DNA of 64,000 nt from Caulobacter sp. (GTDB taxonomy: Bacteria; Pseudomonadota; Alphaproteobacteria; Caulobacterales; Caulobacteraceae): the NCBI GenBank assembly GCA_017745235.1, contig JAGHZU010000009.1:62001-126000 (forward strand). The letters are read 5' to 3'. Below, piece by piece: positions 44,931-53,349 of the stretch; the first letter of the stretch is position 1; every line of letters begins with the position of its first letter. The notes below the pieces were generated by a model. That model saw only the letters and a program-made list of their open reading frames with translations. It had not been told where the DNA came from and did no database searches. The position numbers and the translations under genes are program-made.

Positions 44931-44961
44931 AAAAGGCCCGGCTGACCAGCCGGGCCTTTTT
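44931..44961 (+). terminator. Rho-independent terminator after tRNA-His
   Basis: AAAAGGCCCGGCT (44931-44943), loop GACC, AGCCGGGCCTTTT (44948-44960) and a further T. A perfect 13-bp stem that works in either direction, so it may also end the minus-strand small gene at 44976. Confidence 0.93.
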
Positions 44962-44975
44962 CGTTTCGCTCCTCA

Positions 44976-45119
44976 TCAGGCCGTGTGGCCGAAGAAGGCC
45001 GTGTAGAGCCTCCAGGCCAGTAGGCCGATGGCGATCCAGCCGATCGTCAGGCCAGCCATGGGGTGGTCCTGCCACCAGTATCGAACGCCGCCCAAGACGG
45101 CGCCGTGACGCCCTTTCAC
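44976..45119 (-). CDS. Small single-pass membrane protein
   Basis: A 47-residue protein read from a GTG at 45117-45119 with GGGAG 6 bp upstream. It has a basic start (MKGRHGAVLGGVRYWWQ) and one membrane segment at about 22-40 (AGLTIGWIAIGLLAWRLY). No family recognised. A terminator lies just beyond its stop. A longer frame to 45221 exists but has no better start. Confidence 0.55.
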   Translation of the reverse strand: MKGRHGAVLGGVRYWWQDHPMAGLTIGWIAIGLLAWRLYTAFFGHTA

Positions 45120-45251
45120 CTTACGCTCCCAGTTACCGACGCGGCCGAGGCCGCCATGCTCCCTCGCCAGGATGCTGCGCCTGAATGAAGGGGGGCGACA
45201 TGTGGCACAGCGACGCTCCACCGGCGCCGCCTGCCGAGGTTCGACGAGGTG

Positions 45252-46613
45252 TCAGCCGGCCGGAGACAGGCGGGCGAGCAGCGCGCCGGCGACCTGGACG
45301 GCCTGGTGGCGGATATCGGGGACGGCGGTGATTTCCCAGAAGGCGCCCCGGGTGACAGGGCCGACGGCGAACAGGTCGGGGGCGGCCACGCCGTCGCGGT
45401 CGATCAGGCGACCATCGTCGGTGACGTCGAAACCCAGGCGCAGCGGGTCGGGACGGACGCGCCCGGCGGCGACCAGGCGATCGAGCAGCGGATCGCCGGC
45501 GCGCAACGGGTCGCCGGCGGGACCCGTGCAGTTGATGGCGCCGGCGAGGCGCTGCGATATCGCCTGCGTCTGACCCCTGGGACTCCAGTCGAGCTCGAGA
45601 CCTGCGTCGCCCTTCGTCAGGCGGCGGATACGACCGGCGACGATGCGCAGAGTTCCTGCCTGCAGCAGGCCGGCCATCCGCTCGGCGACGGACGGCGCGA
45701 GGCGATGACGGTGGACGTCCCAGTAGGGGCGGGCGTGGCGCAGGAAGGCGGCGCGCTGGGCGGGGCTCCACGAGGCCCACAGGGCCTGGGTGCGAGGGCG
45801 CAGGGCGTCGACCGCCTGCCGCCAGCCCTGGCGGGCCGCCTCTCGCCTCAGCCGGGCCAGCACCTCGACGGGGGAGCCTCCTTCCACGGGCTCGATGCAC
45901 GGAACGAGAGGCTCGGTCGAGTGGGCCTGGGGCGACAGGCCCCGGCGCGACAGGGCCAGCATCGGGTGGCCGGGAGCCTGGTCCTGGAGGCTGATGGCGA
46001 CGTCGACCATGGTCAGACCCGTTCCGATCAGGAGGATGGGTGAGTGGGTGGCCGGCGCGAAAGGCGTCTCGTCCCGCCAGGGATCGCCGCGATAGAGCGG
46101 CGAGGCCAAAGCCGTGGGCTCGACCCCGGGCGGTGGGCGAGGGGGCAGGTTGCCCACCGCCAGCACGACGGCTCGGACTCCAAGGCTGCGCCCCATGGCC
46201 AGTCGGACGTCCCATCCGCCTTCGACGCGTCGGAGGTCGACGACCTCATCGGGGATCACGACCAGACGACCGGTGGCGCGAGAGCCTTCGGCGACCCGGG
46301 CCAGCAGGTCCTGGAGGTAGGCGCCGTACTGACCCCGGGTCGCGAAGCCGGCTGGGCAAGCGGGATCGGCGTGGGCGGCCAGCCAGTTGGCGAAATGGTC
46401 CGGCGCGTCGGGCCATGCGCTCATTTTGGCCGCGCGGACGTTCAGCATGTGGTCGCGATGGCGGGCGGCGTAGGCCAGGCCTCGGCCGAACGGGGCGCGC
46501 CGGTCGATCAGCAGCACCTTCACCTCGTCGGAGGCGCGCAGCAGGTTCAGGGCGGTCATCAGCCCGCTGAAGCCCGATCCGACGACGGCGACGGTGCGAG
46601 ACGCGACGACCAA
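45252..46613 (-). CDS. FAD/NAD(P)-binding oxidoreductase
   Basis: A 453-residue flavoprotein with the FAD motif GSGFSG at 12-17, a conserved FGRGLAYAARHRDHMLNVRAAKMS-type segment, a second nucleotide-binding strand PILLIGTGLTMVDVAISL near the middle, and a late LFAVGPVTRGAFWEITAVPDIR. This is the Pyr_redox_9 group, related to SidA/monooxygenase-like enzymes whose reactions are mostly unknown. It stands alone between a small gene and the XRE regulator. Confidence 0.88.
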   Translation of the reverse strand: MVVASRTVAVVGSGFSGLMTALNLLRASDEVKVLLIDRRAPFGRGLAYAARHRDHMLNVRAAKMSAWPDAPDHFANWLAAHADPACPAGFATRGQYGAYLQDLLARVAEGSRATGRLVVIPDEVVDLRRVEGGWDVRLAMGRSLGVRAVVLAVGNLPPRPPPGVEPTALASPLYRGDPWRDETPFAPATHSPILLIGTGLTMVDVAISLQDQAPGHPMLALSRRGLSPQAHSTEPLVPCIEPVEGGSPVEVLARLRREAARQGWRQAVDALRPRTQALWASWSPAQRAAFLRHARPYWDVHRHRLAPSVAERMAGLLQAGTLRIVAGRIRRLTKGDAGLELDWSPRGQTQAISQRLAGAINCTGPAGDPLRAGDPLLDRLVAAGRVRPDPLRLGFDVTDDGRLIDRDGVAAPDLFAVGPVTRGAFWEITAVPDIRHQAVQVAGALLARLSPAG

Positions 46614-46710
46614 AACAAAAGTCCACTTATCCGATAGGATTTTGAGGCCTGTGTGCCTCCTCCGGCGCGCGCATGCAAGCGCTGGCGGGTCCCTCGGTTG
46701 GGCCCGTCGT

Positions 46711-47142
46711 CTAGTCGGCGGCGGCGCCCGGTTCGTCGTCGACCATGGCCTTCACTAGCTCGACCACGCGGCGGCGCAGGCGGCGGTCGTTGAGGCGCGG
46801 GAACAGGGCGGCCAGTTCCAGCCCCTCGGGCGTGGCGATGAACTGGGTCATGCGCTGGGCGAAACCGTCGTCGCCATTGTCGCTTCCGGCCGTCTCATCC
46901 AGGCCTTCGAAGAAGTAGGAGACCGGCGATTCCAGCAGGCGGGCGGCTTCGTAGAGCTTGGAGGCGCTGATCCGGTTGGCGCCGCGTTCGTACTTCTGGA
47001 CCTGCTGGAAGGTGATGCCCAGGGCGTCGGCGAGCTGGGTCTGGCTGAGACCCAGAACCTTGCGCCGGATGCGCAGGCGCGCGCCGACATAGAGATCGAC
47101 GGGATGGGCCAGATCGGTGGGGAGGGCGGGTTTCTCGGTCAT
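46711..47142 (-). CDS. XRE-family transcriptional regulator
   Basis: A 143-residue DNA-binding protein. The helix-turn-helix at about residues 22-76 reads LSQTQLADALGITFQQVQKYE, followed by RGANRISASKLYEAARLL and VSYFFEGL, the form shared by a common alphaproteobacterial family (PraR-like). The C-terminal part is acidic and helical. The start at 47142 is taken from family alignment; the longer upstream frame is the antisense of two other genes and is not real. Targets unknown. Confidence 0.9.
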   Translation of the reverse strand: MTEKPALPTDLAHPVDLYVGARLRIRRKVLGLSQTQLADALGITFQQVQKYERGANRISASKLYEAARLLESPVSYFFEGLDETAGSDNGDDGFAQRMTQFIATPEGLELAALFPRLNDRRLRRRVVELVKAMVDDEPGAAAD

Positions 47143-47334
47143 CCGCTTCGAGTCCTTCCAGGCGGCCGCAGCGGGGTCCAAAACGCAACACGTGCGGTCC
47201 AGCTTGGTTAACACAGCATAGCCCCATGCGGTTGCCTTCGTCACCCACCCGACACAAACGGCCGAAGGCGTTGGGCGGCGCGAAATCGTCCGCCCGGGGT
47301 TGACCTTTGCGGCGGGCGGGAGTGTTTGCCGCCC

Positions 47335-48321
47335 ATGAAGTTTGAGACGGGCGCTCGGGTGGCGGTGGCCGGCGCGGGCGCGATGGGATCGGCCGTGGCG
47401 CTGGGCCTGGCGCGCATGGGTCTGGCGGTGACGGTGTTCGACCCTCGTCCCCTGGGCGACAACGCCTCGGGCGTGGCCGCCGGGATGCTGGCGCCGGTCG
47501 CCGAGACCCTGTTCGATCCCGTTTCCGCCGATCACCTGGACCTGCTGCGCGCGGCTCGCAACCGCTGGCCGGACTTCGCCGAGGGGCTGGACGTGGGCCT
47601 GCGCCGAGACGGCCTGAGGATCGAGGGCGAGGCGGCGTGGCTGGCGGGGGTCCGAAGCCGGCTGGACATCCTGGGCGTGGCGGTCGAGACGCGCGACGGC
47701 GGCCTGTTCATCGACGAGGATTGGCGGCTCGAGGCGCGGCCCGCCCTGGTCGCCCTGCGCGATGCGGCGCGGTCCTTGGGCGCGCGGTTCGAGGCCCGGG
47801 CCCTGACCCCGGACGACCGGACGGACTTCGATGTCGTGGTGCTGGCCATGGGTGCGGTCATCGACCGATCCTGGGCCCCCGAACTGGCCGCCCTGACCCC
47901 GGTCAAGGGCCAGATCCTGCGCGCCGACCGCGGTCCGGCCGATGGCCCGGTGCTGCGCGGCCAGGGGGTCTATGTCTGCCCGGGCGAGAGCCCGGCGATC
48001 GGCGCGACGATGGAGGTGGGCCGCGACGACCTGGCGGCTGATCCAGCGGCGACGGAAGGCTTGAGGCAGGCGGCGATCCGACTGCGCCCGGAACTGGCCG
48101 ACGCGGCGTTCGCCATCGAGGTCGGGGTGCGCGCCACGACGCCCGACGGCCTGCCGCTGGTGGGCTGGAGCGAGGGCGGGGCGATGCTGGCGGCGGGGGC
48201 GCGGCGCAACGGGTGGCTGCTGGGGCCGCTTGTGGCCGAGGTGGTCGGGGCGTATCTGAAGGGTGATAACCCAGGCCGGGAAGCCGCAGCCTTCGACCCG
48301 CGGCGCTTCTCCAGGACCTGA
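47335..48321 (+). CDS. FAD-dependent amino-acid oxidase (ThiO-like)
   Basis: A 328-residue DAO-family flavoprotein. The FAD motif GAGAMG is at 13-18 and ASGVAAGMLAPVAE follows strand 3, as in glycine oxidase ThiO. The C-terminal VGVRATTPDGLPLVGW and the ARRNGWLLGPLVAE stretch complete the fold. ThiO supplies the glycine imine for thiamine; no thi genes or TPP riboswitch are visible nearby, so a general D-amino-acid or glycine oxidase remains possible. Confidence 0.85.
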   Translation: MKFETGARVAVAGAGAMGSAVALGLARMGLAVTVFDPRPLGDNASGVAAGMLAPVAETLFDPVSADHLDLLRAARNRWPDFAEGLDVGLRRDGLRIEGEAAWLAGVRSRLDILGVAVETRDGGLFIDEDWRLEARPALVALRDAARSLGARFEARALTPDDRTDFDVVVLAMGAVIDRSWAPELAALTPVKGQILRADRGPADGPVLRGQGVYVCPGESPAIGATMEVGRDDLAADPAATEGLRQAAIRLRPELADAAFAIEVGVRATTPDGLPLVGWSEGGAMLAAGARRNGWLLGPLVAEVVGAYLKGDNPGREAAAFDPRRFSRT

Positions 48322-48354
48322 GGACGCAAGCACAGGCAGGGAGACAGGGCGCGA

Positions 48355-49518
48355 ATGGCCGGATTCTGGTTGACCGAGGAACAGGAAGCCATTCGCGACG
48401 GGGTCGCCAAGGTCTGCGCGGCCTTCGACGACGAGTACTGGCGGCGCACCGACGAGACCGGCCAGTTTCCCGAGGAATTCGTCGCCGCCATCGCCGAAGG
48501 CGGCTGGCTGGGCGTGGCCATGCCCGAGAGCGTCGGCGGCGCGGGCCTGGGCCTGACCGAGGCGGCCGTGATGATGCAGACCGTGGCGCAGTCGGGCGCG
48601 GGCTTTTCCGGCGCGAGCGCCATCCACCTGAACATCTTCGGCCCCATGCCGCTGGTGAAGTTCGGCACCGACGAGCAGCGCGAGCGCCTGCTGCCGCGCA
48701 TCATCTCGGGCCAGGACAAGATGTGCTTCGCCGTGACCGAGCCCAATTCGGGTCTCGACACCTCGAGCCTGGAGACCCGGGCCGAGAAGGTGGATGGCGG
48801 CTACCGGTTGAACGGGCGCAAGATCTGGACCACGGGAGCCCAGCGGGCCAACAAGATCCTGATCATCGCCAGGACCACGCCCAAGGACCAGTGCGCCAAG
48901 CCGACCCAGGGCCTGAGCCTGTTCTACACCGATCGCGAGAAGATCGAGGCCAAGCCGATCCCGAAGATGGGGCGCAAGGCCGTCGAATGTAACATGCTCT
49001 TCATCGAGGACCTGTTCGTGCCCCAGGAGGATCTGGTGGGCGAGGAGGGCAAGGGCTTTTCCTATCTGCTGCATGGTCTCAATCCCGAGCGGGTGCTGTT
49101 CGCGGTCGAGGCCATCGGCCTGGGCCGGGCGGCGCTGGCCAAGGCGGCGACCTACGCCAAGGAGCGGGTCGTGTTCGGCAGGCCCATCGGCCAGAACCAG
49201 GGGGTGGCCCACCCGCTGGCCCGGTCGTGGGCTGAACTGGAGGCCGCCAACCTGATGGCCTTCAAGGCCGCGGCCCTCTACGACCAGGGCAAGGACTGCG
49301 GGGCCGAGGCCAACGCCGCCAAGTACCTGGGCGCGGAGGCGGGCTTCACCGCCTGCGAGGCGTCGGTCCTGGCCCACGGCGGCATGGGCTACGCCAAGGA
49401 GTACGACGTCGAACGCTATTTCCGCGAGGCGATGATCGCGCGGATCGCGCCGGTCAGCCGCGAGATGATCCTGAACTTCATCGCCGAGCGGGTGCTGGGC
49501 CTGCCGAAGAGTTATTGA
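48355..49518 (+). CDS. Acyl-CoA dehydrogenase
   Basis: A 387-residue FAD enzyme that introduces the 2,3 double bond into an acyl-CoA. Signatures are CFAVTEPNSGLDTSSLETRAE, the WTTGAQRANKI strand in the middle domain, and the C-terminal HGGMGYAKEYDVERYFRE region that carries the catalytic Glu. Length is normal. It is 33 bp after the oxidase gene on the same strand, so co-transcription is possible. Chain-length specificity cannot be read. Confidence 0.94.
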   Translation: MAGFWLTEEQEAIRDGVAKVCAAFDDEYWRRTDETGQFPEEFVAAIAEGGWLGVAMPESVGGAGLGLTEAAVMMQTVAQSGAGFSGASAIHLNIFGPMPLVKFGTDEQRERLLPRIISGQDKMCFAVTEPNSGLDTSSLETRAEKVDGGYRLNGRKIWTTGAQRANKILIIARTTPKDQCAKPTQGLSLFYTDREKIEAKPIPKMGRKAVECNMLFIEDLFVPQEDLVGEEGKGFSYLLHGLNPERVLFAVEAIGLGRAALAKAATYAKERVVFGRPIGQNQGVAHPLARSWAELEAANLMAFKAAALYDQGKDCGAEANAAKYLGAEAGFTACEASVLAHGGMGYAKEYDVERYFREAMIARIAPVSREMILNFIAERVLGLPKSY

Positions 49519-49549
49519 GCGGCGGAGGTTCCGTCCTGAAGGGGCTATC

Positions 49550-49663
49550 GGTGCGAGCCCGCTTGCCCCCTCCGCGCCTTCGGCGCTCCTCCCCCGGAGG
49601 GGGAAGAATGATCCGCCCCCTATGGGGGCGGACAGGCGGCGTAGCGGTCAGGTAGGGGCAAGT
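49550..49663 (+). repeat. Dispersed intergenic repeat, copy A
   Basis: About 114 bp beginning GTGCGAGCC, then CTTGCCCCCTCCGCGCC, TTCGGCGCTCCTCCCCC, GATCCGCCCCCTA and GGGGGCGGACAGG, ending GGGGCAAG. It recurs inverted at 57787-57905 with high identity and a small insertion. It contains internal hairpins such as CCGCCCCC-TAT-GGGGGCGG. Confidence 0.85.
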
Positions 49664-50177
49664 GTGGAGGCAAGGGTTTTCACCCTCGCGCTCACGCTGC
49701 GAAGTTCGGGAAAGGGTCGCGGAGCGCCGGACGACGTCCGGGTTAGCAATAGAAATACCGTTTCGACGAAGCCGACCGCTCCGCGCCATCGTTATCCGCC
49801 AGCATCCGGTAGGCAGCGCTGTTGACGCTTAGCCGGACCGGCCCTTCGCCTTTCGGCTCAAGGCCGCCGCCGGGGACGCGGGTCGAGGACTGCTCGCGTT
49901 GTACCCCCGGCGAAGCCGACGGCGGGCGGGTCCCGCGACGACGGGATCCCCGGACCGCATGGGTTTCCATCCCACGCCCTGTCCCGCTCGATAGCCCCCC
50001 GCCGCCGCATCGGTCGCCGGCCATGCGCCCTTTCCACCGCGACGAGGTGACTTGAGAATAACCCGGCCTGAGACCGTGCGGAGAGTTCGGGTTTGTTGCG
50101 AGGGATTTCAGTGGGTTAGGCGCGGATGAGGTGTGCGTAAGGTAGGCCTCCGCCCTTCTAACCTTGCCCACAATCTC

Positions 50178-50207
50178 CGCTCATCCCCGTGAAGGCGGGG
50201 ATGAGCG
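50178..50207 (-). repeat. Palindromic hairpin element after tonB2
   Basis: CGCTCATCCCCG (50178-50189) and CGGGGATGAGCG (50196-50207) make a perfect 12-bp stem with loop TGAAGG. It lies 32 bp beyond the tonB2 stop. A related element is at 52038-52069. Confidence 0.75.
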
Positions 50208-50238
50208 TAGGTGGGTTCGGGGAGCCTCTCCTCGGTCC

Positions 50239-50964
50239 TCATCCCGCCGCGAAGCGGATGGGGATCCGGACGGTGGCGCCGTCGACGGGTTGGCCGTTTT
50301 CGGTCTGGGGGCTCATCTTGAAGAACCTGGACAGTTTCAGGGCCGCCGCGCCGAAACCCTCCTCGGCCGGGGTTTCGGCCAGGACGGTGCAGTCGCGCAG
50401 GGCGCCGGCGGCCGACACGGCGCAGTTCAGCGTGGCCTGGCCCGAGACGTCGCGCCGCTGGGCGCTTTCCGGATAGTAACGGCTGAACTCCGAGGCTCCA
50501 GGCTTCTTCAGCCAGTTGGGGCGCGCGATCACCTTGGGAGGATCGATCCGGGGCGGTTCCCCGATCGAGGGCGGGTCGACGGTCAGTCGGGGCGGGCCGT
50601 CGCCGACGAGGCTGGTTTCGGGCGGCTTGGGGACCACCAGGGTCTCGGTGGCGGTCGATGGCGGGGTGGGCGTGAAATGGACGGGGATCGGGTTGGAGCG
50701 CGTCTGCCTGGGCTGCTCCTTGGGCGGCTCCGGCGGCGGTGGAGGCGGCGGCAAGGGCGTGGTGTCGATGATGGTGGTCGGCGGCTCGGTGTAATCCGGC
50801 AGCGGCGACATGACGAACTTCTGATAGGCCAGGTAGGCGAACAGGCCCGCGTGAGCGGCGGTGACCAGGGCCAGGGCGGCGAACATCGCCTTGGACGGCT
50901 TGCGGCGAGGGCCTCCGTCCAGGCCGGGGATATGGGAACCGATCGTGGCGTTCTGGACGACCAT
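50239..50964 (-). CDS. Second TonB-family energy transducer
   Basis: A 241-residue TonB paralogue: N-terminal anchor at about 27-47, a Pro-rich spacer with a run of seven prolines, then a C-terminal domain clearly related to that of the 43975 gene ([20 protein letters not shown] and [10 protein letters not shown]). The Cys pair NCAV...DCTV is conserved between the two. AGGAGGTCGCC precedes the ATG at 50964. No exbBD is beside it, so it would use the ExbBD at 42623. A 29-bp dyad lies upstream. Confidence 0.92.
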   Translation of the reverse strand: MVVQNATIGSHIPGLDGGPRRKPSKAMFAALALVTAAHAGLFAYLAYQKFVMSPLPDYTEPPTTIIDTTPLPPPPPPPEPPKEQPRQTRSNPIPVHFTPTPPSTATETLVVPKPPETSLVGDGPPRLTVDPPSIGEPPRIDPPKVIARPNWLKKPGASEFSRYYPESAQRRDVSGQATLNCAVSAAGALRDCTVLAETPAEEGFGAAALKLSRFFKMSPQTENGQPVDGATVRIPIRFAAG

Positions 50965-51036
50965 GGCGACCTCCTTGACGTCGGCGCTCCGATGCCGACG
51001 AGGACAGCCTTCCATGGATAATCACGGATGTAAATA

Positions 51037-51065
51037 TTACGAACGTAGAATTTTTACGTTCGTAA
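51037..51065. promoter_or_regulatory. 29-bp perfect dyad between tonB2 and the transglycosylase gene
   Basis: TTACGAACGTA (51037-51047), GAATTTT, TACGTTCGTAA (51055-51065): perfect 11-bp arms in an AT-rich block. It is 73 bp upstream of the tonB2 start and 87 bp upstream of the divergent start. It is a strong operator candidate; the regulator is unknown. Confidence 0.7.
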
Positions 51066-51111
51066 GCGAGACGTCTTGCCGCAGCCCCTGGCGGGCCGGC
51101 GTTAGGCTTGG

Positions 51112-51127
51112 TTAAGGCGCGATTAAC
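51112..51127. promoter_or_regulatory. CtrA box upstream of the transglycosylase gene
   Basis: TTAA (51112-51115), seven bases, TTAA (51123-51126) then C: an exact full CtrA site, 25-40 bp before the start codon. At this distance it probably overlaps the promoter or leader, so repression is as likely as activation. Confidence 0.75.
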
Positions 51128-51151
51128 CATGCTGGTCCAGACATTCACCCC

Positions 51152-52024
51152 ATGGCCACCGTGTCTTCCATCCGCAGCGTCGTGGAGTCGGCGATCCAGC
51201 GCGCGTCCAGCGCGACGGGGGTGGATTTCTCGTTCCTGATGGGCACGGCCAAGCGCGAGAGCGGCTACAACCCCAACGCCAGGGCGGGCACCTCGTCGGC
51301 CTCGGGCCTGTTCCAGTTCGTCGACCAGACCTGGCTGTCGACCCTGAAGAAGCACGGCGCCAAGTACGGCTACGCCCGCTACGCCGACCTGATCCAGCAG
51401 GGACCGGACGGCAAGTACCGCGTGGCCGGGGACGAGGCGCGCAAGGCGGTGCTGGCGCTGAAGCTGGATCCGCATGCGTCCTCGCTGATGGCCGGCGAGC
51501 TGACCAGCGATCATGCCTCGTACCTGCGTGGCCGGGTGGGGCGCTCGCCCACGGCCGGCGAGCTGTACGCCGCCCACTTCCTGGGCCCGCAGGGCTCGGC
51601 GCGGCTGATCGAGGCGGCCAACAACAATCCCGGCGCCAGCGCGGCGGCCATGTTCCCCGACGCGGCGGCGGCCAACCGCTCGATCTTCTATCGCGACGGG
51701 CGTGCGGCGACCGTGGGCGAGGTTTACGCCAATCTGACCAGGACGGGCGGCGGCGGGGCGGTTTCGACCCCGACGCGCGAGACGCCGGACACCGACCAGG
51801 GTTTCGTCCAATACGCCTCGGGCCGGCGGCTAGAGCGCATCCAGCAGCAACAGGCGATCGTCGAGTTGATCCTGCGTGGTTCGCAGGACGCCGATGGGAT
51901 GAGCGCTTTCGGCGGAGCGCTGCGCGGCTCGGAAAGCGGCTCGTCGAGCCAGAATCTTGGCCGCTCGCTGTTCTCGGCCGAGATGCTGCGGGTGCTGTCG
52001 GACGCCAACGACAAGGCGCGGTGA
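51152..52024 (+). CDS. SLT-domain lytic transglycosylase-like protein without signal peptide
   Basis: A 290-residue protein whose N-terminal half is a lysozyme-like SLT domain. The catalytic Glu36 is in KRESGYNP, followed by ASGLFQFVDQTW and AAHFLGPQGSARLI. There is no signal peptide, so export by another route or an intracellular start is needed for activity on peptidoglycan; flagellar-type export is an inference. The C-terminal third is Gln/Arg and Ser/Gly rich. An exact CtrA box is immediately upstream. The downstream hairpin is 13 bp past the stop. Confidence 0.88.
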   Translation: MATVSSIRSVVESAIQRASSATGVDFSFLMGTAKRESGYNPNARAGTSSASGLFQFVDQTWLSTLKKHGAKYGYARYADLIQQGPDGKYRVAGDEARKAVLALKLDPHASSLMAGELTSDHASYLRGRVGRSPTAGELYAAHFLGPQGSARLIEAANNNPGASAAAMFPDAAAANRSIFYRDGRAATVGEVYANLTRTGGGGAVSTPTRETPDTDQGFVQYASGRRLERIQQQQAIVELILRGSQDADGMSAFGGALRGSESGSSSQNLGRSLFSAEMLRVLSDANDKAR

Positions 52025-52037
52025 AACGCCCCCAATT

Positions 52038-52069
52038 CCGCTCGTCCCCGCTTTCGCGGAGATGAGCGG
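52038..52069 (+). repeat. Palindromic hairpin element after the transglycosylase gene
   Basis: CCGCTCGTCCCCGC (52038-52051), loop TTTC, GCGGAGATGAGCGG (52056-52069): 14-bp arms with one G-T pair and one mismatch. It shares CCGCTC and GATGAGCG with the element at 50178-50207 and likewise sits just after a stop codon. Confidence 0.65.
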
Positions 52070-52080
52070 AGAGGACGGCC

Positions 52081-53256
52081 TCAGAGAACCTCCGCGATCT
52101 CTTCTTCCGACCAGCCGATTTCGGCCAGGACCGAGGCGGTGTGCTGGCCCAGGCCCGGGGCCGGACCACGCGGGCCGTCCTGGGCGCCGGGGAAGCGGGC
52201 CGGACCGGCGGGGGCGGGGAAGTCGCCGCCGTGGCCGTCGGGCGTACGCACGAAGCAGCCGGCGGCGGCGGCCTGAGGATCCTCGACTAGGTCGCGCGGC
52301 GTCTGCCAGGGGGCCCAGGTGATGTCGCCGGCGTCGAGCGCGGCCTTGGCCTCGGCGTAGTCCATGGCCCCGAAGGCCTCGTCCAGGATGTCGACCAGGG
52401 CGGTGGTGTTCTCGCGGCGCAGGCGGGCGCTGGAGAAGCGGGGATCCTCGACCAGATCGGGCCGGCCGGCGGCCGCGGCGATGCGGGCCCAGTCGGTGGC
52501 GCCCTGGCGTGGCAGCAGGCAGATCCAGCGGCCGTCCCGAGTCTGGAAGAAGTTGGCCAGGGGCTGGATGGCCTCGCGCCGGCCGCGGGTGGAGGCCAGC
52601 TTCCCGAAGCGTAGCTGGATGGCCATGTCCGAACCGATCGCATAGACGCCGGTGCGCAGCAGCGAGGTCTCGACCAGGCGGCCCACGCCCGTGCGATGGC
52701 GCTCGTGCACGGCCGCCAGGATCGCCGAGACCGTGGCCAGCGAGGTGACGTGGTCGCCCATGCCGGTGCGGATGGGAAAGGGTTCCTGGCCCTTGGGCGC
52801 GGTGATGGCGCCCACGCCCGCGCGCGACCAGAAGGCCGCCACGTCCATGCCGGGCCGGTCGGCGTCGGGACCTTCCAGGCCATAGCCGGTGAGGCTGCAG
52901 TAGATCAGGCGCGGATTGACCGCCTGGAGGGCCTCGTAGCCCAGGCCGGCGCGCGCCAGGGCGGCGGGGCGAACATTGGTCAGGAAGATGTCGGCGTCCT
53001 TGACCAGGGCCTTCAGGGCCGCCGCGCCGGGGGGCGAGCGAATGTCGAGCACCACTGAGCGCTTGCCCCGGTTGTCCAGCTCGAAGATCGGGTTGGCGGC
53101 CTGGTCGGAGGCGATGGTGTCGAAGAAGCGGCGCATGGGGTCGCCCTCGGGCGACTCCACCTTGATCACGTCGGCGCCCCAGTCGGCCATGACGCCCGCG
53201 GCCCCCGGGGCGGCGATGTAGGTGGCCAGTTCGATGACCCGCAGTCCGCGCAGCAT
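52081..53256 (-). CDS. CoA-transferase, CaiB/BaiF (family III)
   Basis: A 391-residue family III CoA-transferase that moves CoA between carboxylic acids. Typical stretches are GLRVIELATYIAAPGAAGVMADWGADVIKVE-like N-terminus, NRGKRSVVLDI and NPRLIYCSLTGYG. The catalytic Asp168 is in GMGDHVTS, at the position expected for formyl-CoA transferase. It may belong with acyl-CoA metabolism, as does the acyl-CoA dehydrogenase 2.5 kb away, but nothing links them directly. Confidence 0.93.
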   Translation of the reverse strand: MLRGLRVIELATYIAAPGAAGVMADWGADVIKVESPEGDPMRRFFDTIASDQAANPIFELDNRGKRSVVLDIRSPPGAAALKALVKDADIFLTNVRPAALARAGLGYEALQAVNPRLIYCSLTGYGLEGPDADRPGMDVAAFWSRAGVGAITAPKGQEPFPIRTGMGDHVTSLATVSAILAAVHERHRTGVGRLVETSLLRTGVYAIGSDMAIQLRFGKLASTRGRREAIQPLANFFQTRDGRWICLLPRQGATDWARIAAAAGRPDLVEDPRFSSARLRRENTTALVDILDEAFGAMDYAEAKAALDAGDITWAPWQTPRDLVEDPQAAAAGCFVRTPDGHGGDFPAPAGPARFPGAQDGPRGPAPGLGQHTASVLAEIGWSEEEIAEVL

Positions 53257-53349
53257 CTCGTCCTCCCGCTTTTTTTCATTGGGAAGGAGTGTGGACGGCG
53301 GCGCGAGCCGTTGGAAGGGCGTTCGTCGCGGCCCCAGCCCTCAGACCCC

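Larger units (their letters stand above)
49519..50238. other. Gene-free, repeat-rich region
   Basis: 720 bases without a supported gene. 49550-49663 is one copy of a dispersed C-rich repeat, and 50178-50207 is a perfect hairpin near the tonB2 stop. The middle (49700-50100) is GC-rich with open frames in several phases but no ribosome binding site, family match or start. I looked for tmRNA, RNase P and SRP RNA signatures and saw none. Confidence 0.6.

Noticed and set aside
47143-47334. TPP riboswitch upstream of the ThiO-like gene
   Set aside because: The CUGAGA and ACYUGA-type elements and pairing of a thi-box are not present.
47143-49377. Upstream part of an 888-codon minus-strand frame that ends in the XRE regulator
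   Set aside because: Only the last 143 codons match a family; the upstream part is antisense to the ThiO-like and acyl-CoA dehydrogenase genes.
49700-50100. tmRNA, RNase P RNA or SRP RNA in the repeat-rich gap
   Set aside because: No CCA-tailed acceptor or T-loop, no tag-like peptide frame ending properly, and none of the conserved RNase P core words.
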